From Planctomycetota bacterium (GTDB taxonomy: Bacteria; Planctomycetota; UBA1135; JADKAF01): 64,000 nt of DNA. This document shows positions 8,755-17,692 of the stretch, one piece after another (position 1 is the first letter of the stretch; each line of letters starts with the position of its first letter). Both the position numbers and the translations under genes were made by a program. Below the pieces are notes generated by a model. It made no database searches, had not been told where the DNA came from, and saw nothing but the letters and a program-made list of their open reading frames with translations. Where the stretch lies: positions 2,976,001 to 3,040,000 of the forward strand of contig JADKAF010000001.1 of NCBI GenBank assembly GCA_016719295.1. The letters are read 5' to 3'.

Positions 8755-10680
8755 TCACGCGCCGTACTTCTCGAGCGCCCGATCGAGGCGCGGCAGGAGG
8801 AGGAAGATGAGCGTCGCGACCGCGGCGGCGATCGCCGCCAGGAGGAGGAAGAAGGTCGTCGGCGCGACCTGCGACTCCAAGCCGCCGAAGAAGCCCGAGA
8901 AGTTGTTCCCGAACGAGGTCGCGACGAACCAGCCGCCCATGGTGAGTCCGACCAATCGCTTCGGCGAGAGCTTCGTGACCAGCGAGAGCGCCATCGGCGA
9001 GAGGCAGAGCTCGCCCGTCGTGAGCACGAGGTAGAAGAGCACGAGCCAGGCCCACGAGACCTTCGTCGCGCCGTCCTCGCTGACCACGCCAGCGAGCACC
9101 ATGAGCCCGAGCGAGAGCGTCGTCAGCGCGAGCCCGAGGAAGATCTTCCGCGCGGTGCTGATCGAGCGCCCCGCGCGCTGCAGCGCGCCGAACGCCATCA
9201 CCACCAGCGGCGTCAGCAGGATCACGAAGAGCCCGTTCAGCGACTTGAAGAGCTCGGGGTTCACGACCTGCAGCCATTCGCCGGGCGCCAGCGTCGGGGG
9301 ATCGCCCGCGTAGATCCTCGCCATCAGATCGCGATCGGTGAGGAAGAGCGGCACGGTGGCCCCGCTCGCGAGCGTGCGGACGAACGCGACGCTGCGCACG
9401 GGCTGCGCGCCGTCGGCGATCTTCGCGGTGATCGTCCGCGCTCCGCGCGCATCGCTCTCCTCGGCGAGCTCGACCGCGGCGTAGACCTTCACCGCGCGCT
9501 TCTGCCAGGCCTTCTGCGCTTCGGAGGGCGCGGTGCCATCGGCCGGCAGCTCCTCCACGCGCACCTCGGCGGGCAGCGCGCGCTGCGCCTGCTCCAGCGC
9601 CGTCGTGCTCAGACGATTCTGCCCGAACATGCTCGCGAGCGGCGCCTCGACGGGCAGCAGGTTCTCGCGGCTCGGCCGCGGCGTCGAACGCGGCGCGTTC
9701 GCGTAGTACGCGGGCAGCGCGTCGGACTTCAGGCTCGCCGGCGCCCAGCTGAGGTCGCGGCTCGTCTTGTCGCGGCCCCAGGCCATGATCGCGCTGCCGT
9801 TCAGGTGCAGCACCATGAAGAAGGTGGCGCCGGCGAGATAGATGGGCAGCAGCGCGCGGAGCCCCGTTCTCTCGGCTTCACTCACGCGAGACGGGAGCCG
9901 CACGAAGAAGAAGAGCACCGGCAGCACACCCGCGAGGAAGCCGCAGGTGGCCGGCCGGATCGGCAAGCTCGTGGGCAGCCACCACGACGCCGCGTAGTAG
10001 CCCAACACGCCGCACGCGAGCGCGGGCGACAGGATGCGCCCGGCGACCTCGCCGAAGCTCGTGTCCTCCGCGCTGCGCTCCGGCGGGCGATCGGCCGCCG
10101 CGAGCACCTTCCAGCTCGCGAGCAGCAGCACCACGCCGATCAGCATGCCCACCATCGCGCAGAGGAACACCGCCGACCACCCGCCGATTTGGTTCCGCGC
10201 GAACGCGGCGACGAAGTTGGCGAGGAAGGAGCCGATGTTGATCCCCATGTAGAAGAGGTTGAAGCCGAAGTCGCGCTTCGGATCGCCCTTCTTGTAGAGG
10301 TTCCCCACCATCGCGGAGATGTTCGGCTTGAAGAAGCCGTTGCCGAGGCAGAGGCAGACCAGCCCGAGCACGAACGGCGTCCGCCCGAAGATGCTCATCA
10401 GATAGAAGCCGAGCGCGAAGAAGAGCCCCCCGATCAGCACCGAGCGTCGATAGCCGAGGAAGCGGTCGGCGATCAGCCCGCCGAGATAGGGCGTGAAGTA
10501 GACGAACGCGAGATAGAGCCCGTAGATCTCGTTCCCCACGACCTTCGAGAGCCCGAGCCCGCCGGTCTCGGTGTCGGTCGCATAGAGCATCAGGATCCCG
10601 ACCATCGTGTAGAAGGCCAGGCGTTCCCACATCTCGATGAAGAAGAGGCGGTAGAGGCCCTTCGGGTGGCCGGTGAACAT
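8755..10680 (-). CDS. POT/PTR2-family proton-coupled oligopeptide transporter
   Basis: 641-aa inner-membrane protein of the major facilitator superfamily. The N-terminus contains the diagnostic POT motif 'FIEMWERLAFY' (ExxERxxY), needed for proton coupling, followed by 'GGLIADRFLGYRRSVLIGG', the MFS loop 2-3 motif, and 'GNGFFKPNISAMVGNLY', the second PTR2 signature. Twelve or more hydrophobic segments are visible. Between about residues 300 and 465 there is a long hydrophilic insert that is not membrane-spanning, probably a periplasmic loop domain. The downstream X-Pro dipeptidyl-peptidase gene lies 59 bases away on the same strand, suggesting import of di- or tripeptides produced in the periplasm. 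Confidence 0.93.
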   Translation of the reverse strand: MFTGHPKGLYRLFFIEMWERLAFYTMVGILMLYATDTETGGLGLSKVVGNEIYGLYLAFVYFTPYLGGLIADRFLGYRRSVLIGGLFFALGFYLMSIFGRTPFVLGLVCLCLGNGFFKPNISAMVGNLYKKGDPKRDFGFNLFYMGINIGSFLANFVAAFARNQIGGWSAVFLCAMVGMLIGVVLLLASWKVLAAADRPPERSAEDTSFGEVAGRILSPALACGVLGYYAASWWLPTSLPIRPATCGFLAGVLPVLFFFVRLPSRVSEAERTGLRALLPIYLAGATFFMVLHLNGSAIMAWGRDKTSRDLSWAPASLKSDALPAYYANAPRSTPRPSRENLLPVEAPLASMFGQNRLSTTALEQAQRALPAEVRVEELPADGTAPSEAQKAWQKRAVKVYAAVELAEESDARGARTITAKIADGAQPVRSVAFVRTLASGATVPLFLTDRDLMARIYAGDPPTLAPGEWLQVVNPELFKSLNGLFVILLTPLVVMAFGALQRAGRSISTARKIFLGLALTTLSLGLMVLAGVVSEDGATKVSWAWLVLFYLVLTTGELCLSPMALSLVTKLSPKRLVGLTMGGWFVATSFGNNFSGFFGGLESQVAPTTFFLLLAAIAAAVATLIFLLLPRLDRALEKYGA

Positions 10681-10681
10681 G

Positions 10682-11478
10682 CGCCGTGGTGCTCCGCGTG
10701 CGTCGGGGTCGGTGAGGGCGCGATGCTAGCGGGCCGTCGAGGCGCCTGTCTCACCCGAGCTGCGCATTTCGCTTCGCTTCGGCAAGGAGAGCCTCGCGCC
10801 GCGGGATCGGCCCTCCGTGCCCCGCATGCAGCGCAGGCAGCGGAACGAGATGCGAGCTCCACGGAGAGCTCCGCCGCGCTCGCGACGGCACCGGAAGCAG
10901 CGGAGGCAGAGGCCACACGAAGGGCACCGGTCGCGAAAGCCAGCACGTAGAGGCGGATGCGCGAGTTGCTCGACGCCGGAACGCCGTCGCGCGGCGTCGC
11001 AACGCTCCAGCGCCGCGTGCTCCCGACTCTGGCCACGCTCACTCGCGCTTAGGAAGCGCTCGCCGCGACGTCGGAGCAGACGAGCTGCGGCGGAGCGAAG
11101 GTCGCGGTGCAGCGCCAGGAGAGGAGCTCGTGATCGATCGCGGCGGTGGCGAGCCGAGTCGCGCGCAGGTCCACGGCGCGGAGAAACACGCCGAAACAGC
11201 CCTCCGCAAAGCCGCGTCCAGGGAACTCCGCGGCCTCGAGGCCCATCCGCTCTGGTAGGGAAATGGCACGCCCTTCGCCCCTGCAGTTCGGGGGGCGCTT
11301 GCGCCGATGGCGAGCGACCGCAGAAGCTTTGGCTGAATCTGCCGCCGCACGCCCCGGCCCGGGCGTACCACGGCCCCGTCGCCGCGGAGCTCCGACTCCG
11401 CGCGCATTGCCCCAGGCCGGCGCGCCTCCCCCGTTCCTCACGGAAGGCGTCGGCCATAGCGAGAGGAGTCCCCACCGC
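10682..11478. other. Gene-poor 800-bp stretch with possible decayed coding remnants
   Basis: No convincing intact gene. On the minus strand, bases 10751-10850 encode 'HAGHGGPIPRREALLAEAK' followed by a stop, which resembles the C-terminal end of metallo-beta-lactamase-fold hydrolases, but the upstream frame is broken. A second minus-strand open stretch ending at 11049 ('ELLSWRCTATFAPPQLVCSD') has the look of a secreted-protein tail but no recognisable start. The right end (11410-11478) is the leader of the subtilase gene. The region probably holds degraded genes plus two promoters. Confidence 0.35.
10723..10730 (-). promoter_or_regulatory. Putative -10 box (GCTAGCAT) upstream of the peptide transporter
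   Basis: Reading the minus strand, GCTAGCAT lies 43 bases before the ATG at 10680. The hexamer TAGCAT resembles a sigma-70 -10 element. No good TTGACA -35 box is visible. A similar TAGCAT element lies at the same kind of distance before genes at 46525 and 16953. Confidence 0.35.
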
Positions 11479-14121
11479 ATGGCATTCCCCACCTTCCGCC
11501 GCATCGCACCGCTGGCGGCTCTGGCCGTCCTCCAGCTCGCGGCTTGGGCCCAGGATCCCGCCGCGCGCGCGGGCCTCGACCTCGCTCCGATCCTGGACGG
11601 CAAGCCGCTGCAGGGCTTGCCCGGCGAGCAGCCCGGCACCGAGCGCTGGGTCGTCCACTTCGCGACGCGCAGCTTCGACCTCGCGGAGTTCCGCGACGCG
11701 GTGCGCACGAAGCGGTCGGCGGCCGAGGTCGCGCGCATCGTCGCGGACCTGGAAGCCAAGGTGAAGGCCGATCAGGCGGGCTTCGTCGCCGCGGCGCAGG
11801 CGCTGGGCGCCAAGGTCGCGCAGCAGTGGTGGATCGTGAACGCCGCCGTCGTCGAGATCGCGCCGAGCCGCCTCGCCGATCTGCGTGCGCTGGCGAAGAT
11901 CGCCTTCGTCGAGCCCGATGTCGCCGTGCAGCCTTGGATCCTCACGGCGACCAACGCCGCGAATCACAACGCGGATCTGCTCCAGAGCCAGGGTCACCGC
12001 GGACTCGGCGTCGCGGTCGGGATCATGGACACGGGCCAAGACTCCGACATGAACGGCACGGGCCGTCCGCACCGCAGCTACTTCGTGAACGGCGATCCCA
12101 ACGACACGAGCGGCGGCGGCATCAACGGCTCGCGCCTCGTCGTGAATCGCCAGATCGGCGCGCTGATCGCCGATGACCAGCACGGTCACGGCACCGGCGT
12201 CGCCAGCATCTCGGCCGGCGCGGACTGGGGCACGGCGAGCGCCGACGATGGCCATGCGCCGCTGGCGCAGATCGCCGGCTACGCGATCGCGAACGTCGTG
12301 AGCGGCGGAGGTAGCAGCAACACCACGATGGCCTCGGCCTGGCAGGCGATGGCCGCGGATCGCGTCGCGCTCGACATCGTCGCCGCGAATCTCTCCTACG
12401 GCGGCTCGCCGAACCCGCTCGATGTCGCGCAGCAAGCGCTGGACTCCGCGGCGCTGAACGCCGACATCATGGTGTGCGTCGCCGCCGGCAACAGCGGCCC
12501 CGCCGCCGGCTCGACCACGGGCAGCCAGGGCGCCGCGAACGGCCTCGCCGTGGCCGCGCTCAATCCGAACAGCCACACCCTGGCCTCGTTCTCCTCGCGC
12601 GGCCCGCTGTCGGGCGACACGGCGCGCTTCTATCCCGACATCGCCGCCTGCGGCGTGAGCACGGTGATGGCGGCTCGCAACAACGAGGCCGGCAACTACA
12701 CCGGCTCGGGCACCTCGATGGCCTCGCCGCAGGTCGCGGGGGCCGCGACGCAGCTCCGCGGGCGCTTCACCGCGCTCACCGCGCTGGAGACGAAGGCGAT
12801 CCTGCTCGCCTCCACGCTCGACATCGCGTCGCAGAACGCCGGCCTCACGCGCAACGACTACGGCATGGGCGTGCTGAAGAACGATCGCGCGCACGCGCTC
12901 ACCGCCGCGAACCGCTACGGCAGCGCGAGCGTCACCTCCGGCAGCCCCGTGCACAGCTTCACGATCCCGGCCGTGCAGGGCAGCTCGTACGCCATCGCGA
13001 TCGCCTGGCACCGCCTGAACACCGGCTCGAGCACGTGGTCGAACTTGGACCTCGAGATCCTCGACGGCACGGGCCTGCCGCTCGTCTCCTCGACGACGAC
13101 GCGCAACCTCTACGAGATGGTGCGCTTCTACAACCCCTCCGCGGGTCCGCTCACGGTGCGCACGACGGGCACGAGTCTCGCCGCGGCGACGCAGGCCTTC
13201 TCCTTCGCCTGGACCGAGCACCCGGCCGTTCCGCTGCCGGGCTCGGCCGTCAGCTTCGGCGCGGGCTGCCCCGGCTCGATCACGGCACCCGGCCTCTGCG
13301 CGTCGATCAACCCGAACGGCGGCGCGGTCGCGAACAACGTTCGCGCCTATGAGTACTGCTACGATCTCTCGAGCGCTGCGGCGATCGGCGTGCAGTCCTT
13401 CGAGATCTACTCGCGCACGAACACCGGCGGAGCGGTGACGGTGAGCGCCGCGATCTACGGCGCGACGGGCGGCACGCCGACGACGGCGCCGCTCGCGATC
13501 ACCACGGTGACGATCGGCGCCACGGACGGCTTCTACCGCGGCAGCTTCGCGGGCACCGTGAACCTCCCGGCCGGTCCCTTCTGGATCGGCATCGACCACG
13601 CCGCGCAGACCACTCTGCTCTCGCAGATCTCGGGCGGCACGAGCACCGGCGGCGCCTACTACCGCACGGGCTTCGGCTCGGGCGCGGGCTGGACGCGCTC
13701 GGGCTTGATCACCGCCCCGTCCTTCCGCGTCTACTGCGCGCCGGCTCCGGCCGTGCCCGCGCTCGCCGCCTCCGCGGCTCCGCGCGTGAGCGGCAGCTTC
13801 GCGCTGCAGCTCAGCGCCTGCGCGCCGAGTGTCCCGGCCTTCTACGAGATCGGCTTCTCGAACACGAGCTGGGGAGCCCTCCCGCTGCCCTTCTCCTTCG
13901 CGCCGCTCGGCGGCGGCACCTGCTCGCTGCTCGTTAGCGCCGATATCGGCCTCGGCACGGCGACCAACGCGCAAGGCAGCGCCGCGCAGAACTTCAGCGT
14001 GCCCAACCAGCCGCTGCTGATCGGCGCGCGCTTCTTCGCGCAGGGCCTCGTCTTCGATGCCCCGGCGAACGCGCTCGGGATCGTGAGCTCGAACGCCTTG
14101 GCACTCACGATCGGGAGCTGA
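11479..14121 (+). CDS. Secreted subtilisin-like (S8) serine protease with C-terminal beta domains
   Basis: 880-aa exported protease. The start is the ATG with GAGAGGAG about ten bases upstream; it is followed by a signal peptide ending near 'AAWAQD'. A propeptide-like region spans about 50-160. The S8 catalytic triad is complete: Asp184 in 'GIMDTGQD', His237 in 'HGHGTGVAS' and Ser413 in 'GTSMASPQVAGAA', with the oxyanion Asn in 'AAGNSGP'. Residues after about 490 are beta-rich: a P-domain-like segment, then a Thr/Gly-rich carbohydrate-binding-like segment, then a final ~125-residue domain ('PLLIGARFFAQGLVFD') that resembles the end of the secreted protein at 61843. It probably degrades proteins outside the cell or at its surface. 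Confidence 0.93.
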   Translation: MAFPTFRRIAPLAALAVLQLAAWAQDPAARAGLDLAPILDGKPLQGLPGEQPGTERWVVHFATRSFDLAEFRDAVRTKRSAAEVARIVADLEAKVKADQAGFVAAAQALGAKVAQQWWIVNAAVVEIAPSRLADLRALAKIAFVEPDVAVQPWILTATNAANHNADLLQSQGHRGLGVAVGIMDTGQDSDMNGTGRPHRSYFVNGDPNDTSGGGINGSRLVVNRQIGALIADDQHGHGTGVASISAGADWGTASADDGHAPLAQIAGYAIANVVSGGGSSNTTMASAWQAMAADRVALDIVAANLSYGGSPNPLDVAQQALDSAALNADIMVCVAAGNSGPAAGSTTGSQGAANGLAVAALNPNSHTLASFSSRGPLSGDTARFYPDIAACGVSTVMAARNNEAGNYTGSGTSMASPQVAGAATQLRGRFTALTALETKAILLASTLDIASQNAGLTRNDYGMGVLKNDRAHALTAANRYGSASVTSGSPVHSFTIPAVQGSSYAIAIAWHRLNTGSSTWSNLDLEILDGTGLPLVSSTTTRNLYEMVRFYNPSAGPLTVRTTGTSLAAATQAFSFAWTEHPAVPLPGSAVSFGAGCPGSITAPGLCASINPNGGAVANNVRAYEYCYDLSSAAAIGVQSFEIYSRTNTGGAVTVSAAIYGATGGTPTTAPLAITTVTIGATDGFYRGSFAGTVNLPAGPFWIGIDHAAQTTLLSQISGGTSTGGAYYRTGFGSGAGWTRSGLITAPSFRVYCAPAPAVPALAASAAPRVSGSFALQLSACAPSVPAFYEIGFSNTSWGALPLPFSFAPLGGGTCSLLVSADIGLGTATNAQGSAAQNFSVPNQPLLIGARFFAQGLVFDAPANALGIVSSNALALTIGS

Positions 14122-14179
14122 GCCGATCCGCCGTCCGCGGGTGCCGCGACGCCGAGCGTCGCGGAGCGACCCGAGCACA

Positions 14180-14222
14180 CGAGAGCCGCGCCCGGAGCTT
14201 CGAGCTTCGGGCGCGGCTCTCG
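14180..14222 (+). terminator. Strong GC-rich hairpin downstream of the subtilase gene
   Basis: A 15-bp perfect stem (CGAGAGCCGCGCCCG at 14180-14194, complement at 14208-14222) encloses a 13-base loop, 59 bases after the stop codon. It has no run of T after it, so it may be a processing or weak termination structure rather than a classical intrinsic terminator. Confidence 0.55.
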
Positions 14223-14395
14223 CGTTGGGTAGCGGGCAGGTAGCTCAGGCGAAGCGCTCGCGAGCTCGGAAGCGCCGAGGAACGCGCCACGCAGGACACT
14301 GGCGCCCCTGCTCCTCGCGATCGCACAATGCCGAGGCGATCTCCGCCCTCCCGGCGAGAGGCTCCACCAACGGGCTTTCGTTCCCAGAGCTCGCT

Positions 14396-15259
14396 ATGCA
14401 ATCGCTCGCCTGCCCTACCTGCGCCCACGCCATCCAGGTCTCCGACGAGCTCGTCGGTCGCGTCGCGCGCTGCCGCGGCTGTCAGTCGCGGCTCGCGATC
14501 CGACGCGACGAGGGCGGGACGCTCGCCCTCGTCTTGGCCGCGGCACCAGCACTCGCTCCCCAGCCTCGATCACCTGCAGCCGGCCACAGCACGAGCGCTC
14601 CCTGTCCCGCCTGCGGTGCCGCGCTGCAGACGAGCGACACCTTCTGCTCCGGCTGCGGCGCGCCGGTGAGCGCGGAGTCGCGCATGGCGATCGAGGCTCG
14701 CGCCGCGGAGGCCGAGCGCCTCGCTCGCCGGCGGGGCGCGCGTCAGAAGGTCGAGAAGAGCGATCGCACGCGCCGCGTGCGCCGCGCCGCCAAGGTGATC
14801 CTGTGGCTGGGGATCATGTTCTGTCTCGGTGGCTTGGCGCTGGGTTTCCTCACGAAGCGCGAGGCCGAGAAGGCGCGTGAAGCCCTGAGCGAGTCCTACG
14901 AGCCGGAGGAAGTGATCGAGATCGAAGGCGAGGAGTGGGTGGTGCGGGACCTGCTCGCGCAGATCGACCTCGAGGTAGCGCTCGTCTTCGGGATCCACTT
15001 CGGCCTCGCGGCGCTCATGTTCGGCCTCTACTTCTGGGCGCGCCGTGCTCCCTTGCCCGCGACCATCACCGCGCTCTCCGTGTACCTCGTCGTTCAGGTG
15101 GGCTCGGCGATCGTCGAGCCGAAGTCGCTCCTGCAAGGCCTGCTCTTCAAGGCGATCGCCGTCGCGTTCCTCATCGGCGGCATCCGCGCGGCGCTCGCCG
15201 AGCGCGCGGCGGAAGCGGCCGATGAACGACGTCTGGCGCGCGAGCGAGCACGCGCGTAG
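14396..15259 (+). CDS. Double zinc-ribbon integral membrane protein, function unknown
   Basis: 287 aa starting at ATG 14396. Residues 6-35 hold a CPTC...CRGC zinc ribbon of the MJ0042/regulator type, and residues 66-90 hold a second ribbon, CPAC...CSGC. A basic region follows, then hydrophobic segments near 140-165, 200-220, 225-245 and 250-275, so it is membrane-anchored with cytoplasmic ribbons. I do not recognise a specific function. The next gene encodes a CPBP-type protease that also begins with a zinc ribbon, 28 bases downstream on the same strand, so the two may work together, for example in membrane-protein quality control; that is inference. Confidence 0.75.
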   Translation: MQSLACPTCAHAIQVSDELVGRVARCRGCQSRLAIRRDEGGTLALVLAAAPALAPQPRSPAAGHSTSAPCPACGAALQTSDTFCSGCGAPVSAESRMAIEARAAEAERLARRRGARQKVEKSDRTRRVRRAAKVILWLGIMFCLGGLALGFLTKREAEKAREALSESYEPEEVIEIEGEEWVVRDLLAQIDLEVALVFGIHFGLAALMFGLYFWARRAPLPATITALSVYLVVQVGSAIVEPKSLLQGLLFKAIAVAFLIGGIRAALAERAAEAADERRLARERARA

Positions 15260-15287
15260 CGCGCGGCGTGCGCCCGGGAACGCGAAG

Positions 15288-16163
15288 ATGAGCGAGAGGG
15301 AGCAAGAAGGGGTTTCGAGTCCCCCGCCCAGGGATCCGCGCTGCTGCGCCCATTGCGGCGCGCCGCTCCGCGCGAGCGCCCGCTTCTGCGCGTCCTGCGG
15401 CCAGCCGTTGCGCGCCGAGGCGAGCGAGATCGAAGCCGGCCCGGGCTCGAGGACGATCACGCCGAACGAGAGCCCTGCGATGGAGCTCCGCGAGCGCCTG
15501 CGCCGACGCCGCGAGCCGCAGGTCGGCGTCCGGTACTGGGAGAGCTTTCGCGGCGCCTTCGCGCTCTTCGCGATCCTGCTGGGCACGATCGGCCTCGGCG
15601 GGATTTTCGCCAGCGCGACGGAGTCCGCGCATCCCGCGCTCGAGCTCGCGATCACCCTGCTCGACGCCGTGCTGATCCTCGCCTTCTGCTGGAACGACCG
15701 CGCAGCGCTCGCGCCGCTCCTCCGCTCCAGCGGCTTCACCTGGAGCACGTGGTGGTGCGCTCCTCTCGTCTGCGCGCTGATGGCCGGGCTCTTCGAGCTC
15801 TACTTCGGAACGCTGCAGAGCCTGGGCGTTCCGGTGCTACGCATGAGCGACGGCTACGCGGAAGCCGGCTGGCCGCTCTGGACCGCGTTCGCGATGATCA
15901 GCTTGGCGCCGGGGATCTTCGAGGAGCTCGCGTTCCGCGGCGTGATCCAGACGCGTCTGGCTCTGGTGATGCGACCGGGCGAAGCGCTGCTCGTGCAGGC
16001 GGCGATGTTCTCGGTGCTGCATCTGAGCCCGCTCGTCTTCGTCTCGCACTTCGCCATGGGCCTCGGCTTCGGCTGGCTCCGCCAGCGCACGCAAAGCCTC
16101 TATCCCGGGATGCTCCTGCACGCCGCGTGGAACGCGTTCGTGCTGCTCGAGGAGCTGCGCTGA
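15288..16163 (+). CDS. CPBP-family intramembrane metalloprotease with N-terminal zinc ribbon
   Basis: 291 aa. The zinc ribbon is 'CAHCG...CASCG' near residues 18-40. The rest is multi-pass membrane. The conserved CPBP/Rce1-like glutamyl protease motifs are complete: 'FEELAFRGVIQTRL' (EExxxR), 'MFSVLH' (FxxxH) and 'LLHAAWNAF' (HxxxN). The family includes CAAX prenyl protease homologues, bacteriocin-immunity proteins and membrane-protein processing enzymes. An upstream in-frame ATG at 15222 would overlap the previous gene by 38 bases; I prefer ATG 15288, which starts after that gene ends. Probably co-transcribed with the double zinc-ribbon membrane protein. Confidence 0.85.
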   Translation: MSEREQEGVSSPPPRDPRCCAHCGAPLRASARFCASCGQPLRAEASEIEAGPGSRTITPNESPAMELRERLRRRREPQVGVRYWESFRGAFALFAILLGTIGLGGIFASATESAHPALELAITLLDAVLILAFCWNDRAALAPLLRSSGFTWSTWWCAPLVCALMAGLFELYFGTLQSLGVPVLRMSDGYAEAGWPLWTAFAMISLAPGIFEELAFRGVIQTRLALVMRPGEALLVQAAMFSVLHLSPLVFVSHFAMGLGFGWLRQRTQSLYPGMLLHAAWNAFVLLEELR

Positions 16164-16176
16164 CGCGGGCCGTCGC

Positions 16177-16923
16177 TCAGCGCGCGTGCTCCAGCGCGCG
16201 CTCCAGCGCCGCGCGCTCCTCGGAGAGCAGCTCGCGCCACGCCCCCGGCTCCAGCGCGCCCAGCTCGAGCGGGCCGAACCCGACGCGGATCAGGTGCTCG
16301 ACCTCGGCGCCATGGCGCGCCAAGCGGCGGCGGATCTGGCGGTTCTTCCCCTCGCGGAGCACGACGCGGAGCCACTGCGAGCGCTGGGCTTCGCTCTCGA
16401 TCGCAAGCTCGAGCGGGCCGAGGACGAGGCCGTCTTCTTCGATGGTTGCGGTGCGGAGCTCGTGCAGCGCGGCGTCCTCGAGGCGGCCGCGGATCTTCAC
16501 GCGGTAGACCTTTGCCAAGTGAGAGCGCGGGTCGAGCAGGCGATCGGCGAAGGCGTGGTCGTTGGTGAGCAGCAAGAGACCGGCGCTCGCTTGGTCGAGG
16601 CGCCCGACCGGGGCGAGCCCCGGGAGTGCCAGCGAGGCGAACGCATCCATCACGGTGCGGCGACCGCGCTCGTCGCTCGTCGTCGCGACCTCGCCGCGCG
16701 GCTTGTTGTAGACCAGCACCACGCGCGACGTCGCGGCCGGGGCGGCGACCGCGCGGCCGTCCAGCTCCAGGCGGATCCTCGCGGGGTCGACCTCGAGGCC
16801 GGGGTCGCGGGCGAGCGCGCCGTCGACGCGGACGCGGAGAGCGCGCACGAGCTCCTGGGCGCGGGCGCGCGAGGCGAGGTTCCACTTCGAGAGCAGGCGG
16901 TCGAGGCGCACGCTTGCTAGCAT
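16177..16923 (-). CDS. RsuA/RluB/RluE/RluF-family pseudouridine synthase
   Basis: 248 aa. Isomerises uridine to pseudouridine in rRNA. The N-terminus is an S4 RNA-binding domain ('RLDRLLSKWNLASRARAQEL'). The catalytic domain has the key Asp in 'VGRLDQASAGLLLLTND' near residue 115 and the family motif 'REGKNRQIRR' near 190. The sequence is closest in style to RluB-like enzymes that modify 23S rRNA, but the exact site cannot be assigned. It converges with the CPBP gene, leaving only 13 bases between stops. Its ATG overlaps the putative promoter of the divergent methyltransferase gene. Confidence 0.9.
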   Translation of the reverse strand: MLASVRLDRLLSKWNLASRARAQELVRALRVRVDGALARDPGLEVDPARIRLELDGRAVAAPAATSRVVLVYNKPRGEVATTSDERGRRTVMDAFASLALPGLAPVGRLDQASAGLLLLTNDHAFADRLLDPRSHLAKVYRVKIRGRLEDAALHELRTATIEEDGLVLGPLELAIESEAQRSQWLRVVLREGKNRQIRRRLARHGAEVEHLIRVGFGPLELGALEPGAWRELLSEERAALERALEHAR

Positions 16924-16952
16924 CTCGGCCCGCCTGCCCCAGCGCCAGCACG

Positions 16953-17654
16953 ATGAAGCCCACGCTCAAGCTCCAGACCACGACGCTCTGGTACTATCCC
17001 TCGCAGCACTACGGCGAGAGCGCGCAGGGCACCGAGGGCTACCAGGGTGCCACTCCGAGCTATCTCGTCTGGAACCTCCTCGAGCGCTACACCCGCGAGG
17101 ACGACCTCGTCGTCGACCCCTTCTGCGGCGGCGGCACCACGCTCGACGTCGCGCGCGAGATGAAGCGCCGCGCGCTGGGCTATGACCTCCGGCCGATGCG
17201 CGACGACATCTTCCGCGCCGACGCGCGGAAGCTCCCGCTCGAGGACGCGAAGGCGGACTTCGTCTTCATGGATCCGCCGTACTCGACGCACCTCGACTAC
17301 TCGGACGACCCGCGCTGCATCGGCAAGCTCGACGCGCACGACGCGCGCGGCGGCTACTTCGAAGCCATGGACGCGGCCTTCGCCGAGGCCGACCGCATCC
17401 TGCGCGACCGGCGCTACCTCGCCGTCTACGTCTCCGACTCCTTCCAGAAGAAGCGCGGCTTCGTCGGCCTCGGCGCGCACCTCTTCGTGCTGCTGGAGAA
17501 GCGCTTCCGCCCGGTCGACCACGTCGCCGTCGTGCGCGGCAATCGCAAGCTCGAGAAGCCGAACTTCCACAAGGCCGCCTCAGAAGGGAACTTCTTCCTC
17601 CGCGGCTTCAACCACCTGCTGATCTTCAAGAAGGAGCGCGGGCCGAAGGCCTGA
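16953..17654 (+). CDS. Solitary N4-cytosine/N6-adenine-type DNA methyltransferase
   Basis: 233 aa, starting at ATG 16953. SAM-binding motif I is 'VVDPFCGGGTTLD' (about residues 51-63), and catalytic motif IV is 'DPPY' (about 107), so the order is that of beta/alpha-type N-methyltransferases. The N-terminal 'TLWYYPSQHYG' and the 'YSDDPRCIG' segment after DPPY are typical of a family of short DNA methylases. No restriction endonuclease, specificity subunit or phage gene is nearby, so it is an orphan enzyme that may regulate or mark DNA. RNA methylation cannot be excluded. Confidence 0.8.
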   Translation: MKPTLKLQTTTLWYYPSQHYGESAQGTEGYQGATPSYLVWNLLERYTREDDLVVDPFCGGGTTLDVAREMKRRALGYDLRPMRDDIFRADARKLPLEDAKADFVFMDPPYSTHLDYSDDPRCIGKLDAHDARGGYFEAMDAAFAEADRILRDRRYLAVYVSDSFQKKRGFVGLGAHLFVLLEKRFRPVDHVAVVRGNRKLEKPNFHKAASEGNFFLRGFNHLLIFKKERGPKA

Positions 17655-17692
17655 GCTCCCGGATCCGAGCCCCCCTGCATTCTGGAGGCCCC

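Noticed and set aside
10726..14178. Minus-strand open frame of 1150 codons across the subtilase gene
   Set aside because: It is antisense to a complete S8 protease with signal peptide and triad; Arg/Ala/Gly-rich content is typical of shadow frames in GC-rich DNA.
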